From Rothia sp. ZJ932 (GTDB lineage Bacteria > Actinomycetota > Actinomycetes > Actinomycetales > Micrococcaceae), in assembly GCF_016924835.1 (NCBI RefSeq), contig NZ_CP070480.1, forward strand, positions 186,001 through 250,000: 64,000 nucleotides of DNA, written 5' to 3'. The translations under genes and the position numbers were made by a program. This document shows, one piece after another, positions 8,872-16,441 of the stretch (positions are counted from its first letter, which is position 1; each line of letters opens with the position of its first letter). The notes under the pieces are model-generated. The model had not been told where the DNA came from and made no database searches. It saw only the letters and a list, made by a program, of their open reading frames with translations.

Positions 8872-9732
8872 ATGGTGAACACAATGATTGAAAAGATGCG
8901 CGTACACCCGCCCGTCACCAGCGACTGGGCGAAAGAGGACGCCACCTATCTGGTGGCAATTGATATCGACGGTACCCTGGTGCATCACGACGGCACCATG
9001 AGCGAGACCGTCAAAAAGGTGGTACAAGAGGTGATGGCGGCGGGGCACCACGTCATTGTTTCCACCGGACGCTCGCGCCAAGCTGCTTTCCCCATTGCCC
9101 AAAAGCTGGGTCTGACCGACGGGTACATGGTCACCTCAAACGGTGCGGTCACCCTAGAACTCAACCCCCGCCTTATTGACGGTTGCCGGGTAGCAGACAG
9201 CGTTGTTTTCAACCCCAGCCGAGCTCTGCACCTTCTTGCCGAGAAAGTGCCCTACGCCCAGATGGCGCTGGAATCAGAAGACGGCACTATCTATGCCACC
9301 GCTAATTTTCAGGACGGCTCCTTCGGTGCAACTTCAGTGCCTGTCACCAAGGATCAGCTGCTGCAGATGGACGCCGCCACGCGCGTCGTTATTTTCGCTG
9401 AAGACGTCGATCAGGACGAGTTCAAGCAGGCTATCTATCAGGCTGGTCTGCACGGTGTGAACTACGCGGTGGGGTGGAGCGCATGGCTCGATATTGCCGC
9501 CCATGGTGTTTCTAAAGCATCAGCCCTGGAGCAGTTGCGCCGCCAACTGGGGGTGGATCCCGCTTACACTATCGCTATTGGCGATGGGTATAACGATAAA
9601 GAGATGATTCACTGGGCAGCGCGAGGCGTCGCCATGGGCGAGGCACCCGATGAGGTTATCGCCGTGGCGAAAGAAGTGACCCTGAGTGTTTATGAGGACG
9701 GGGTCGCCCACACCCTGGCAAGCCTGCTGTAG
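8872..9732 (+). CDS. HAD-IIB (Cof-type) phosphatase
   Basis: A cytoplasmic haloacid-dehalogenase-like phosphatase, probably acting on sugar phosphates or flavin-type phosphates. All four motifs are visible: motif I AIDIDGTLVHHDG (nucleophile Asp), motif II VSTGRS, motif III lysine in HGVSKASALEQL, and motif IV IGDGYNDKEMI. The C2 cap lies between motifs II and III, as in Cof proteins. Length is 286 residues. Start ATG at 8872; a second ATG five codons in is possible. It stands alone, with a terminator-like hairpin 31 bp after its stop. Confidence 0.88.
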   Translation: MVNTMIEKMRVHPPVTSDWAKEDATYLVAIDIDGTLVHHDGTMSETVKKVVQEVMAAGHHVIVSTGRSRQAAFPIAQKLGLTDGYMVTSNGAVTLELNPRLIDGCRVADSVVFNPSRALHLLAEKVPYAQMALESEDGTIYATANFQDGSFGATSVPVTKDQLLQMDAATRVVIFAEDVDQDEFKQAIYQAGLHGVNYAVGWSAWLDIAAHGVSKASALEQLRRQLGVDPAYTIAIGDGYNDKEMIHWAARGVAMGEAPDEVIAVAKEVTLSVYEDGVAHTLASLL

Positions 9733-9762
9733 GAGGCGTCCGTGCTACTGAGAGGGCTGATG

Positions 9763-9790
9763 TTTCAGATATACCTGAAATTTTCTTTCT
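9763..9790 (+). terminator. Terminator after HAD phosphatase gene
   Basis: TTTCAG (9763-9768) pairs with CTGAAA (9775-9780), followed by a T-rich run TTTTCTTTCT. Short stem but well placed. Confidence 0.55.
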
Positions 9791-9897
9791 AGGGTGGGGA
9801 GGAGGGCGACCGGCGCAGACTAGGTAGGTCTTAACCAGCGTATAGAGCGCATTGCCCATCAACTGGTGCAGCAGATTCTCACACGAAAGGACGCTCG

Positions 9898-10080
9898 ATG
9901 AAACAGGCATTTATCGGGGCTCTGCTCTATGACCTCGATTGCGGGTTCTGCGAAAAAAGCGCCTCTTTTACCCAAAAATACCTGAATCTTGCGGCAGAGG
10001 TGAAGCCTGCCTACCCCGACGAGCTGGTTGCCTACCGTGTAGACCGGGCGCGCTTTGAGAGCGCCATCCCTTATGAATAA
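9898..10080 (+). pseudogene. DCC/DUF393 thiol-disulfide oxidoreductase-like gene, 5' half
   Basis: The first 56 or so residues carry the family hallmark LLYDLDCGFCEKS (the DxxCxxC region, thioredoxin-like site). Full-length members have roughly 120-140 residues; here the frame ends at 10080 just after ESAIPYE, where the AT-rich island begins. The missing C-terminal half lies at 14561-14794 in the same orientation and resumes with IPFVTAERQ. The gene was therefore split by the island. The ribosome binding site GAAAGGA is intact. The truncated product keeps the cysteine pair but probably does not fold. Confidence 0.8.
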
Positions 10081-10083
10081 CCC

Positions 10084-10112
10084 TCACACAATCCAAATAA
10101 ACCCTTGTGTGA
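10084..10112 (+). repeat. Stem-loop at left edge of the island
   Basis: TCACACAA (10084-10091) pairs perfectly with TTGTGTGA (10105-10112) over a 13-nt loop. It sits directly after the truncated DCC frame and could end that transcript or be a remnant of the inserted element's terminus. Confidence 0.5.
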
Positions 10113-10246
10113 TGTAGATTGCTATGGTAAATTTTTTCCAATGAGGCATAAATACAATAGTTAATTCCAGGAAAATTAAGTAAATATTTAGCTGATACCT
10201 GTCTATTACATTTGATGTGTAGTCCTCATGGAAAGGAGGTGAAAAA

Positions 10247-10324
10247 ATGAACCAAGAACTAAATCTCGACAACGTTGAAATGATTCTTGAAGAAGTTACT
10301 GAGAAAACTCCGGCGCTGATTTAG
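10247..10324 (+). CDS. Putative RiPP precursor peptide, 25 residues
   Basis: A 25-codon frame (begins MNQELNLDNVEM, ends EKTPALI) preceded by AAAGGAGGTGA, a near-perfect ribosome binding site spaced correctly before ATG at 10247. The product is strongly acidic in its first 20 residues (leader-like, amphipathic pattern LxLxxVxMILEEV) and ends in a short neutral tail TPALI. It contains no Cys or Ser; the only hydroxyl residues are two Thr near the C terminus. A 12-bp stem-loop follows, then two dehydrogenase genes, an exporter and a peptidase, all same strand. This is the usual order precursor, attenuator, tailoring enzymes. Precursor status is inference; I recognise no known family. An alternative is a leader peptide controlling the operon. 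Confidence 0.6.
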   Translation: MNQELNLDNVEMILEEVTEKTPALI

Positions 10325-10363
10325 CAGGGAAACGTTATTCGTTAGAACGCAATAATTTATAGT

Positions 10364-10397
10364 GTGTCGCATTTTGGATATCTCTAAAATGCGACAC
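10364..10397 (+). terminator. Perfect 12-bp stem-loop between peptide gene and dehydrogenases
   Basis: GTGTCGCATTTT (10364-10375) pairs exactly with AAAATGCGACAC (10386-10397) over a 10-nt loop, and is followed by AATTTCCC rather than a long T run. Such hairpins between a peptide gene and its modification genes often act as partial terminators that make the peptide transcript more abundant. Confidence 0.7.
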
Positions 10398-10417
10398 AAT
10401 TTCCCATTAAGGAAGAA

Positions 10418-11253
10418 ATGAAAAACAATACGAAAAAGAGAGATGGGAAAAACTGGGATGGCGTCAGGCTTATAGATACACAAGAATATCTTGGAACTAC
10501 CCATTCAATGACTACTCATCTAATGGTCAATCATTAGATAAAAGACAAATGATGGATTATGAAAAAATTCAAAATGATACGAAAAGATACATTGAACCTA
10601 AAAGCGATAACTATATAGATTTACCTAATTTCGATGAATCTCTTCAATAGTAAGTGAACCATCTTTTGACGATTTAGATATATTGGAAAAGGCAAAAGTT
10701 GTGTCGGTATTAGTAGCATTTCCAAGAGGTAAATATCCGTCTAAAACAAATGGAACTGATCACCTAAGCAGAACCAGTCCTTCAGGGGGGAGCGCGGCAT
10801 CCTTCAGAGCTTTATTTAATTGTAGTAGAAAGCGAATTTTCTGGAGTTTATCAAGTTAGTATTGGCACCGAAGACCTTAGAAAAATTTCTGAAGCTCCTA
10901 CAGTAGAGAAACTTAAGAAAAATATTCCTGGAGCTTTTAGATTACCTGTTACTCCTAAATTAATTTTTATAGTTGCATCAGACTTCGAGAGGAATATGTA
11001 TAGGTACAGGGAGCCTCGCACTTTTAGGACTTTATTTTATGATGCAGGGCATCTAGGAGGCCTAGTGGAATCTCTGATGGATACCGGGAATACAATTTCT
11101 CATGGGCACCAAGGATTTAATGATAGTTATTTGCAAAGAATTATATCTTCTGAGAGTCTTGCATCGGAAAGCCCCATATACATCATTTCTGCCGGATACA
11201 GAATAGCTAATTCCAAAGAAGTACAAGTAGGAAAGTCGTTTATATCAAAATGA
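10418..11253 (+). pseudogene. SagB-type flavin dehydrogenase, frameshifted
   Basis: Reading across frames gives a continuous SagB-like (nitroreductase-fold, FMN) dehydrogenase of about 278 residues. It starts MKNNTKK, shifts near 10437 to ERWEKLGWRQAYRYT and YIDLPNF, shifts near 10645 to SEPSFDDLDILEKAK, then shifts at the six-G run 10785-10790 to reach the family signature RTSPSGGARHPSELYLIV and a C terminus ending at 11253. Each break is explained by a one-base change: loss of A in an A run, loss of one base near CTCTTC, and gain of G in the G run. SagB enzymes oxidise azolines or other peptide bonds in modified peptides. Either a real pseudogene or a base-calling artefact; the last part overlaps the next start by ATGA. 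Confidence 0.7.
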
Positions 11254-12215
11254 AACTAACAATTATTTCTCAGTATAAATTTAATAATGGTAAAGTTTTC
11301 CTAAACCCACTTGGTTCATCAAAAAAATATACAATTGATGCTAAAAAACTTGCAATTTCAATTTCAGAAAAACATTTCGATTTTCGAGGATTAGATAAGG
11401 ACATTATTAGTTATAAAAAATGGTACGAAAATGGCTGGGGTGAAAGTGTCCCATTTTACTTGTCAACACTTGACGGCAAATATGAGGATGCTGGTTTCAA
11501 CTTTAATGATGTGCATAAAAAAGTATTGGCTGGCTATGCAGATAAAGATGAATTTCCGTCTGAATTAATCCCAAATTCAGAAACTGTATATGAATTAAAA
11601 AATGATATAGATCAGAATTTTTCCAGAAAAGATATTCTTGTTAACAGAAGAACTACTTACATCCCTCAAGGTTCGCGTTTAAAGTACTCTGATATTTCTC
11701 ATATTTTACTAGACGGGTTCGATAAATTAAGTAAATTTAGAACGATAGACAACCAAAAGAATCCCTTAAATGCATTAGTAAATTTTGGGCCGTCTTTGGA
11801 TGTATATGTTGTTGTTTACTCTGTTGAAGGGATGGATGAAGGAATCTATAGATATGATTTGGTCAATAAAAATTTATTGCAGATTGATAACAAAGCAGAT
11901 CGTAAAGAATTTCAAGAAGCCTTAGTCGGCCAGCCTGCACCCTTAACATCTAGCGTATCTGTTATTTATGTATCTGACATAAAAAGACATCAGTGGAGGT
12001 ACCGTCATGAACGTGCACTACGTGGCTTGTGGATTGATACTGCAAAAGTTACAAATGAGTTGCTTTGGAAGTTGGCATCACTGGCAATAACTCCGCATAT
12101 AACACCTGCATTCAGGGATTCTAGAATCCTTGGATTATTGGGACTACCTGCTGATCTTAGTTATCTACCTGTATATGCTGTATCATTCAAGGGGTCAGAG
12201 AAAAACCATGAATAG
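11250..12215 (+). CDS. Second SagB/nitroreductase-like dehydrogenase
   Basis: An intact 321-residue protein. The C-terminal two thirds resemble SagB-type dehydrogenases: RRTTYIPQGSRLKYSDISHI (the usual RRSxRxF-like entry to the fold) near residue 130, VYVVVYSVEGMDEGIYRYD near 190, and a late block KRHQWRYRHERALRGLWID followed by ITPHITPAFRDSRILGLLG. The first 120 residues are divergent and may recognise the substrate peptide. ATG at 11250 overlaps the stop of the first dehydrogenase (ATGA), so the two are translationally coupled and may form a heterodimer. No YcaO cyclodehydratase or E1-like partner is present in the island, so classical azole formation is unlikely; dehydrogenation of another kind is a guess. 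Codon use is AT-rich like the rest of the island. Confidence 0.7.
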   Translation: MKLTIISQYKFNNGKVFLNPLGSSKKYTIDAKKLAISISEKHFDFRGLDKDIISYKKWYENGWGESVPFYLSTLDGKYEDAGFNFNDVHKKVLAGYADKDEFPSELIPNSETVYELKNDIDQNFSRKDILVNRRTTYIPQGSRLKYSDISHILLDGFDKLSKFRTIDNQKNPLNALVNFGPSLDVYVVVYSVEGMDEGIYRYDLVNKNLLQIDNKADRKEFQEALVGQPAPLTSSVSVIYVSDIKRHQWRYRHERALRGLWIDTAKVTNELLWKLASLAITPHITPAFRDSRILGLLGLPADLSYLPVYAVSFKGSEKNHE

Positions 12216-13524
12216 CAAGAATAAAACTAAAAATAATTTACTTAAATATGTCTGGCCTTCTCTTCTTGCAACTTTAGGAAGTATAGTTGTTGGTTTAACA
12301 GATTCAGCATTAATTTCTTATTACTCAACTTATGCTCTTGCGGGTGTATCCTTAGGAGCTTCATTCTATGAGCTTCCAGTAAATTGTATTCTCGGTGCCT
12401 TAATGGCCTATAGAATTCTCGCACCACGAGTAAACTCTGATTCGAGTCACGAAACTATTGGAATAAAACTATTTTTTAAAATATTTGTTCCTATTTCGCT
12501 GTTTATTTCTTTTGTGGGTATAGTATTTTCAATACTGATTTATCGAAATAATTCTGATCCTGTTTGGACCGCTGCACTTTTATACTTTGCTGCTAGAGTA
12601 CCTAGTCTCGTTGCCGAAACTATCTCAACACTTGTGGCAATACAATTGGTTTCTTGGGGTAAAACAAAAGTTCCAATTATCATATTCTGTATAACTGCTC
12701 CATTTAATTTAATTATTGATCTTTTTCTTATCTACGGATTATTTTTCTTTCCTGAGTTAGGAGTTTTTGGGGCAGGTTTAGGAAGCGCCATCGCTTCATT
12801 CATCCCTCTTGCATACCTTTTCATGGTATTCAGGAAGGAAAAGAAAAAATACAATAAAAAATCAGAGATCATCGTTAGTAACTATAAAGGTTGGGAAAAA
12901 ATTTCTTTACCTTCACTTGGTTCTGCTTTCGTGGATTACGGAGGTAATATAGTTTTTACAGCATTGATTTCTGCTGCTGGAATTATTGAACTGGCGGGAA
13001 TGAGATTTGCTATTCAATTCCATATAGTTATTTTTATAATAATATCGAGCTTCTCTGGTGGAATTTTATTTGTGCTGGGCAGTAAGCATAAAGAAGAAAT
13101 GCGAAATGAAGATTTTATATCTATAAAAAATTATATAGATAAGGTATTTGCTAAAGTTTTTGTCTTTACTCTTATTCTATTTATTTCTTTCTGTGTAATT
13201 TTTGGGCGCTTTGTATCTCCAAACGAGGAGGTTGTTCATGCATTTTACAAACTAGCTATATTCTTAGTACTTATCATTCCTTTTGCCTGTATTGCGTACT
13301 CAAATATTACGCTGCAGCGCTTTTATGGAATTACTTTAGATGACTTCAAATCCAACTCTTTGGCAGTCTGGGGAGTTCAAATTCCTGTTGCGCTTCTTTT
13401 GTTAAACATGTTTTCTGGTATCTGGCCTTTTACTGGACTCCTTGGGTACTGGATTTTTAGAGCATTCTGGAGTAGGAAGCAGGTTAGAACTAGGTTTTAT
13501 AAGGCGTGTGATCTAGAAAATTGA
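12208..13524 (+). CDS. MATE-family multidrug/peptide exporter
   Basis: About 438 residues with roughly twelve hydrophobic segments arranged as two halves, as in MATE efflux proteins. Near the N terminus WPSLLATLGSIVVGLTDSALI matches the MATE pattern for helix 1-2 (P..x..l......vD...v). It overlaps the upstream dehydrogenase by eight bases and the downstream peptidase by four, so all are one operon. A longer frame from 12130 exists but is shadowed by the dehydrogenase; ATG at 12208 (MNSKNKTKN) is chosen. In this setting the likely job is export of the modified peptide or self-protection; that is inference. Lysine-rich and AT-rich coding unlike the host genes. Confidence 0.8.
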   Translation: MNSKNKTKNNLLKYVWPSLLATLGSIVVGLTDSALISYYSTYALAGVSLGASFYELPVNCILGALMAYRILAPRVNSDSSHETIGIKLFFKIFVPISLFISFVGIVFSILIYRNNSDPVWTAALLYFAARVPSLVAETISTLVAIQLVSWGKTKVPIIIFCITAPFNLIIDLFLIYGLFFFPELGVFGAGLGSAIASFIPLAYLFMVFRKEKKKYNKKSEIIVSNYKGWEKISLPSLGSAFVDYGGNIVFTALISAAGIIELAGMRFAIQFHIVIFIIISSFSGGILFVLGSKHKEEMRNEDFISIKNYIDKVFAKVFVFTLILFISFCVIFGRFVSPNEEVVHAFYKLAIFLVLIIPFACIAYSNITLQRFYGITLDDFKSNSLAVWGVQIPVALLLLNMFSGIWPFTGLLGYWIFRAFWSRKQVRTRFYKACDLEN

Positions 13525-14470
13525 AAAATATTGCATATACGAACCCTATAGATCATCTAGTTTTTGGTGAGTGGTGGAAATATGACTACGAAGGTGTCCT
13601 TCATGGCCTGAATAGAGATAAAATAATTTTCTACAAAAGCCTACTTGCTGAAAATTTATCGAACCCAGAACTCTATCATTTTGGTAAAAGTAAACCGCTT
13701 AATAATAGTAAGTTAGAACTTAGTTACTCATTTATAATTAATTTGTTGAATTTACTTGAAGATGAATTCTTGGAATCTCGAGAAATTGTAGCTAACAACT
13801 ATAATAGATATTTAGATAGATGGGAATTCCTTGGCGATACCCCTCTGGAAGTTATTGATTCATTGAAAAAAATTTATAAATATAACCTCCCTGAAAATCA
13901 AGCAAGAATTATCGATGAAACAAATTTTTTATTTTCACCGCCTGAGCTAAATAATAGTGTTGATTTAGCTTGTTTTGTGCCAATGCCTGACAGTCATCAG
14001 CCAGTTATTTTGTTAAACCCTGGTATTATTAAAAACTTTAGCAAGGATAAGATGTTTAGAATGAAGATGTCATTAATTTTTGCTCATGAATAGGGCATGC
14101 TCTGCAGCATCGTCTACAGGTTATTGATAACACTGATGGGATGTTTCTTGACTATGAGCTCATGGAGGGGTGCGGCATTGTTGCTGAGAGTTCTTTAAGG
14201 TTATTTGGTGATTTTGGTAAAGCTGCTGCTACTTTATATAAAGTCAAACGCATTCTCCCTTTTGCTTTTACTATGCTTGAAAATCCATTAATCTATCAAA
14301 AGATTATTTCATTTAAGGAAATTTGGCCTGATTTCTTTTGCTCAGATGATTTTAATATTTTCAGACGATCTACCCGAAGACATTCAGAAGGAATATTGAA
14401 AACATATTTAGAGTTTAATAATTCATCAAGCACTTGTGAAATTACTCCATGGAAAACCATCACCAGATAA
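13521..14470 (+). pseudogene. Gluzincin-type zinc peptidase split at its active site
   Basis: The first frame (13521-14093, TTG start overlapping the MATE stop) ends MKMSLIFAHE-stop. A -1 step at 14090 gives HEIGHALQHRLQ and continues in frame 2 to 14470, with a second conserved block ELMEGCGIVAESS about 30 residues later. HExGH plus a downstream EGxGxxAE is a gluzincin arrangement, resembling the DUF885/M32-like folds, where the later Glu is the third zinc ligand. One missing A or T between GAA and TAGGG would restore HEIGH or HELGH and a product of about 316 residues. Role in the island is probably leader removal or peptide degradation (inference). Sequencing error, recent decay and phase variation are all possible. 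Confidence 0.65.
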
Positions 14471-14560
14471 ACTGTAGTCTCAGTCAAATTTAAATAACTA
14501 TGGATATGCGTAATAATATTTATTTTACAATATCTCTAGTAGCATGTAAGAGTAATCTTC

Positions 14561-14794
14561 CAGCTGCCGAGAACGATCCCTTTTGTAACCGCCGAACGGC
14601 AGCTAGCATACGGGGCACTGGGTATCGGGCTTGCCCTACGTATTAGCGGCACCGCCTGGGTACGCTGGGCGGGGGCGCTTATGGTGAGCTGGCCCGTGCG
14701 TCCTATCGCTGAAAGAGTCTATGCGCTCATTGCTACCAACCGTTACCGCTTACCCGGTGCTTCCGGGGCGTGCGCCCCACCGCCGTCTTTCTAG
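14561..14794 (+). pseudogene. DCC/DUF393 gene, 3' half
   Basis: In the frame of ATC at 14576 the sequence reads IPFVTAERQLAYGALGIG, then RISGTAWVRWAGALMVSWPV and VYALIATNRYRLPG, ending at TAG 14792-14794. This is the conserved C-terminal half of DCC-family proteins, including the helical tail with the VYxxIAxNRxRLPG pattern. It lacks a start codon and a ribosome binding site and pairs with the 5' half at 9898-10080. Base composition returns to host level here. Exact upstream limit is uncertain. Confidence 0.75.
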
Positions 14795-14873
14795 TCTGCT
14801 TGCTTCATAAAGATTCGGTACTCACCGGTAAACTCTAGAATAATGGGTAACTGAGGTGAACAGGGGTGCTAAC

Positions 14874-15800
14874 GTGGGCGGTATTTTAGAGGGCTTTGCC
14901 ATTATCGGCATCGTGATTCTGGTGGGTTACTGTGTAGCGCGCCTGAAGATTTTACCCAAGGACGCAGGTTTCACCCTCAACCGCTTTGCCTTCTTCGTGG
15001 CGATGCCCGCCCTCATGTATACTACCCTCGCAACCGCCGATGTCAGTATCGTTTTTTCCTCCAGATTACCGGTGGCTGCCTTGAGCTTCACTCTTGTTGC
15101 AGGGCTTTACACGCTGATTTTCGGTGTGTTACTGCGGCGAGGGGTAGGGCGCGTGACCATGGGAGCAGTCTCTTCTGCCATGCTGAATGCCAATAATATG
15201 GGTGTGCCCGTGGCGGTCTATATCTTTGGTGATGCCGCGCAGATTGCCCCGATTCTACTCTTCCAAATTATTGTGGTGACACCCATTTTGCTGGCAATCA
15301 TGGACGTTATCGCCAACGGCAGGCTCAGGCTCAAAGACGTCCTCACCCAGCCTGTGCGTAACCCCCTAGTGATTGCCTCCATGCTGGGAGTTACTACCAA
15401 CCTGGTGGGTTTTCAAACCCCCAGCGTTGTCATGGAACCCATGGAAATTTTGGGTGGAGCAGGTATACCCCTGGTGCTCGTTTCATTCGGTATGTCTTTG
15501 CGCGGTAGCACTCCGCTGACGGTGGCTGACCAGCGCCTTGAAACTATTACTGCGGCGCTGTTCAAGGTAGTGCTCATGCCCCTGGTCGCCTACCTCTTAG
15601 GCCGGTTCGCTTTTGACCTGCAACCCGATGATCTTATTGCCGCCGTCATGCTAGCAGCCCTACCCACCGCACAGAACGCCTACAACTACGCCTCGCGCTA
15701 TCAACAATCTGTGATTCTGGTGCGCGATATCGTCCTGGTCTCAGCCTGCATATCTCTACCGGCAATGCTGGTGATTTCCTGGCTGCTGCACAGCGTTTAG
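14874..15800 (+). CDS. AEC-family transporter (auxin efflux carrier-like)
   Basis: Membrane carrier with about ten hydrophobic segments in two inverted halves; family features include the early GYCVARLKILPKDAGFTLNRFAFF region, TMGAVSSAMLNANNMGVPVA with the conserved N-N-G at the first-half break, and PTAQNAYNYASRYQ in the second half. Bacterial AEC proteins export or exchange malate and other organic anions; substrate unknown here. I prefer GTG at 14874 (AGGGG seven bases upstream); GTG at 14856 would add six residues. It converges with the next gene, whose stop codon overlaps its end by four bases. Confidence 0.85.
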   Translation: MGGILEGFAIIGIVILVGYCVARLKILPKDAGFTLNRFAFFVAMPALMYTTLATADVSIVFSSRLPVAALSFTLVAGLYTLIFGVLLRRGVGRVTMGAVSSAMLNANNMGVPVAVYIFGDAAQIAPILLFQIIVVTPILLAIMDVIANGRLRLKDVLTQPVRNPLVIASMLGVTTNLVGFQTPSVVMEPMEILGGAGIPLVLVSFGMSLRGSTPLTVADQRLETITAALFKVVLMPLVAYLLGRFAFDLQPDDLIAAVMLAALPTAQNAYNYASRYQQSVILVRDIVLVSACISLPAMLVISWLLHSV

Positions 15801-16411
15801 GGCTCAATAAGACCTGAGTTCAGTTGCTTGAGAAGACGGTAGACCACCGCACGTGAGGCGATCTCTTCGTGCCAGGACGCGCGGTTCAGCGCGCGACTGA
15901 CTGCCTGCGACGTAATACCCAATGCTTGGGCGACCGCTGCGGTCTGACCGCGTACACCGGGTATCAGTAAGTCAATGACGCGGTTTTCTGCAACGCTGCG
16001 TTTGGCAATGACGCGATAAAGCAGGCGCATCATGCCGGTGAGGTTCTCTGCTAACCCCTGATCGTCAGCACAGACCGCCACCGAACGCACGGGCATGCCG
16101 GTGCGGGCTAACTCAACAGCGCGGCGTGAGAGCTGTAAGCCCTCCCCACTACATTCGGCGGTGGAGACAGCGCCCAGAGCACCCGCCAAACGGGGCACCT
16201 TCACCTCGCCCACCCCAATACCAATCCAGAAATTTTGGTCGCGGGCAGCAAGCGCGAACGTTGAATACACCTCTTCGGGGTGTGCGAAAACTCCCTGAAT
16301 TTCATCGTTGTGCAGGGCAGCAAAAGGCACGGCGGGGTCAAGGTCATTGAGCCGCTTGAGCAGCGGCGTCACGTTGTTGGTTGTGCGTGTTATGAGCGTG
16401 AGAGTATACAT
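15797..16411 (-). CDS. SatD-like protein with C-terminal helix-turn-helix
   Basis: 204 residues. The N-terminal part has the look of SatD-family proteins: HNDEIQGVFAHPEEVYS (GDEFQ-like motif) near residue 35, FWIGIGVGEV near 62 and an ARRAVELA-like helix near 95. The C terminus (about 150-200) has a helix-turn-helix, QTAAVAQALGITSQAVSRALNRASWHEE. SatD members are linked to acid or stress responses, but the mechanism is not known, so a regulator is only suggested. Its ATG is 30 bp downstream of the unknown gene that follows in these coordinates; same strand, possible operon. Confidence 0.5.
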   Translation of the reverse strand: MYTLTLITRTTNNVTPLLKRLNDLDPAVPFAALHNDEIQGVFAHPEEVYSTFALAARDQNFWIGIGVGEVKVPRLAGALGAVSTAECSGEGLQLSRRAVELARTGMPVRSVAVCADDQGLAENLTGMMRLLYRVIAKRSVAENRVIDLLIPGVRGQTAAVAQALGITSQAVSRALNRASWHEEIASRAVVYRLLKQLNSGLIEP

Positions 16412-16441
16412 AGGTTCCTGAAGGTGCGAAGTGCGGGTGTA

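Larger units (their letters stand above)
10066..14582 (+). mobile_element. AT-rich island inserted in the DCC gene, flanked by 7-bp direct repeats
   Basis: ATCCCTT at 10066-10072 and 14576-14582 flanks about 4.5 kb whose base composition is plainly more AT-rich than the neighbours and which contains no GGACGCG heptamer. Reading frames of the two DCC halves join at this heptamer (ESAIP + PFVTAE). The left edge also carries CCCTTATGAATAA (10068-10080 region, exact at 10068-10080 allowing for the shared CCCTT), the same 13-mer as the right terminus of the MITE-like element at 57.2 kb. No integrase or transposase is present, so the transfer route is unknown. Acquired origin is inference from composition and gene interruption. 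Confidence 0.6.

Noticed and set aside
10084-10504. Minus-strand frames of 60-80 codons over the peptide gene region
   Set aside because: They are AT-rich shadows without ribosome sites and overlap the well-supported plus-strand peptide and dehydrogenase start.
14085-14098. Programmed -1 frameshift in the peptidase
   Set aside because: CATGAATAG is not a standard slippery heptamer and no pseudoknot was seen; a one-base loss is simpler.
10066-14582. Prophage or ICE identity for the AT-rich island
   Set aside because: No integrase, structural, conjugation or replication gene is present.
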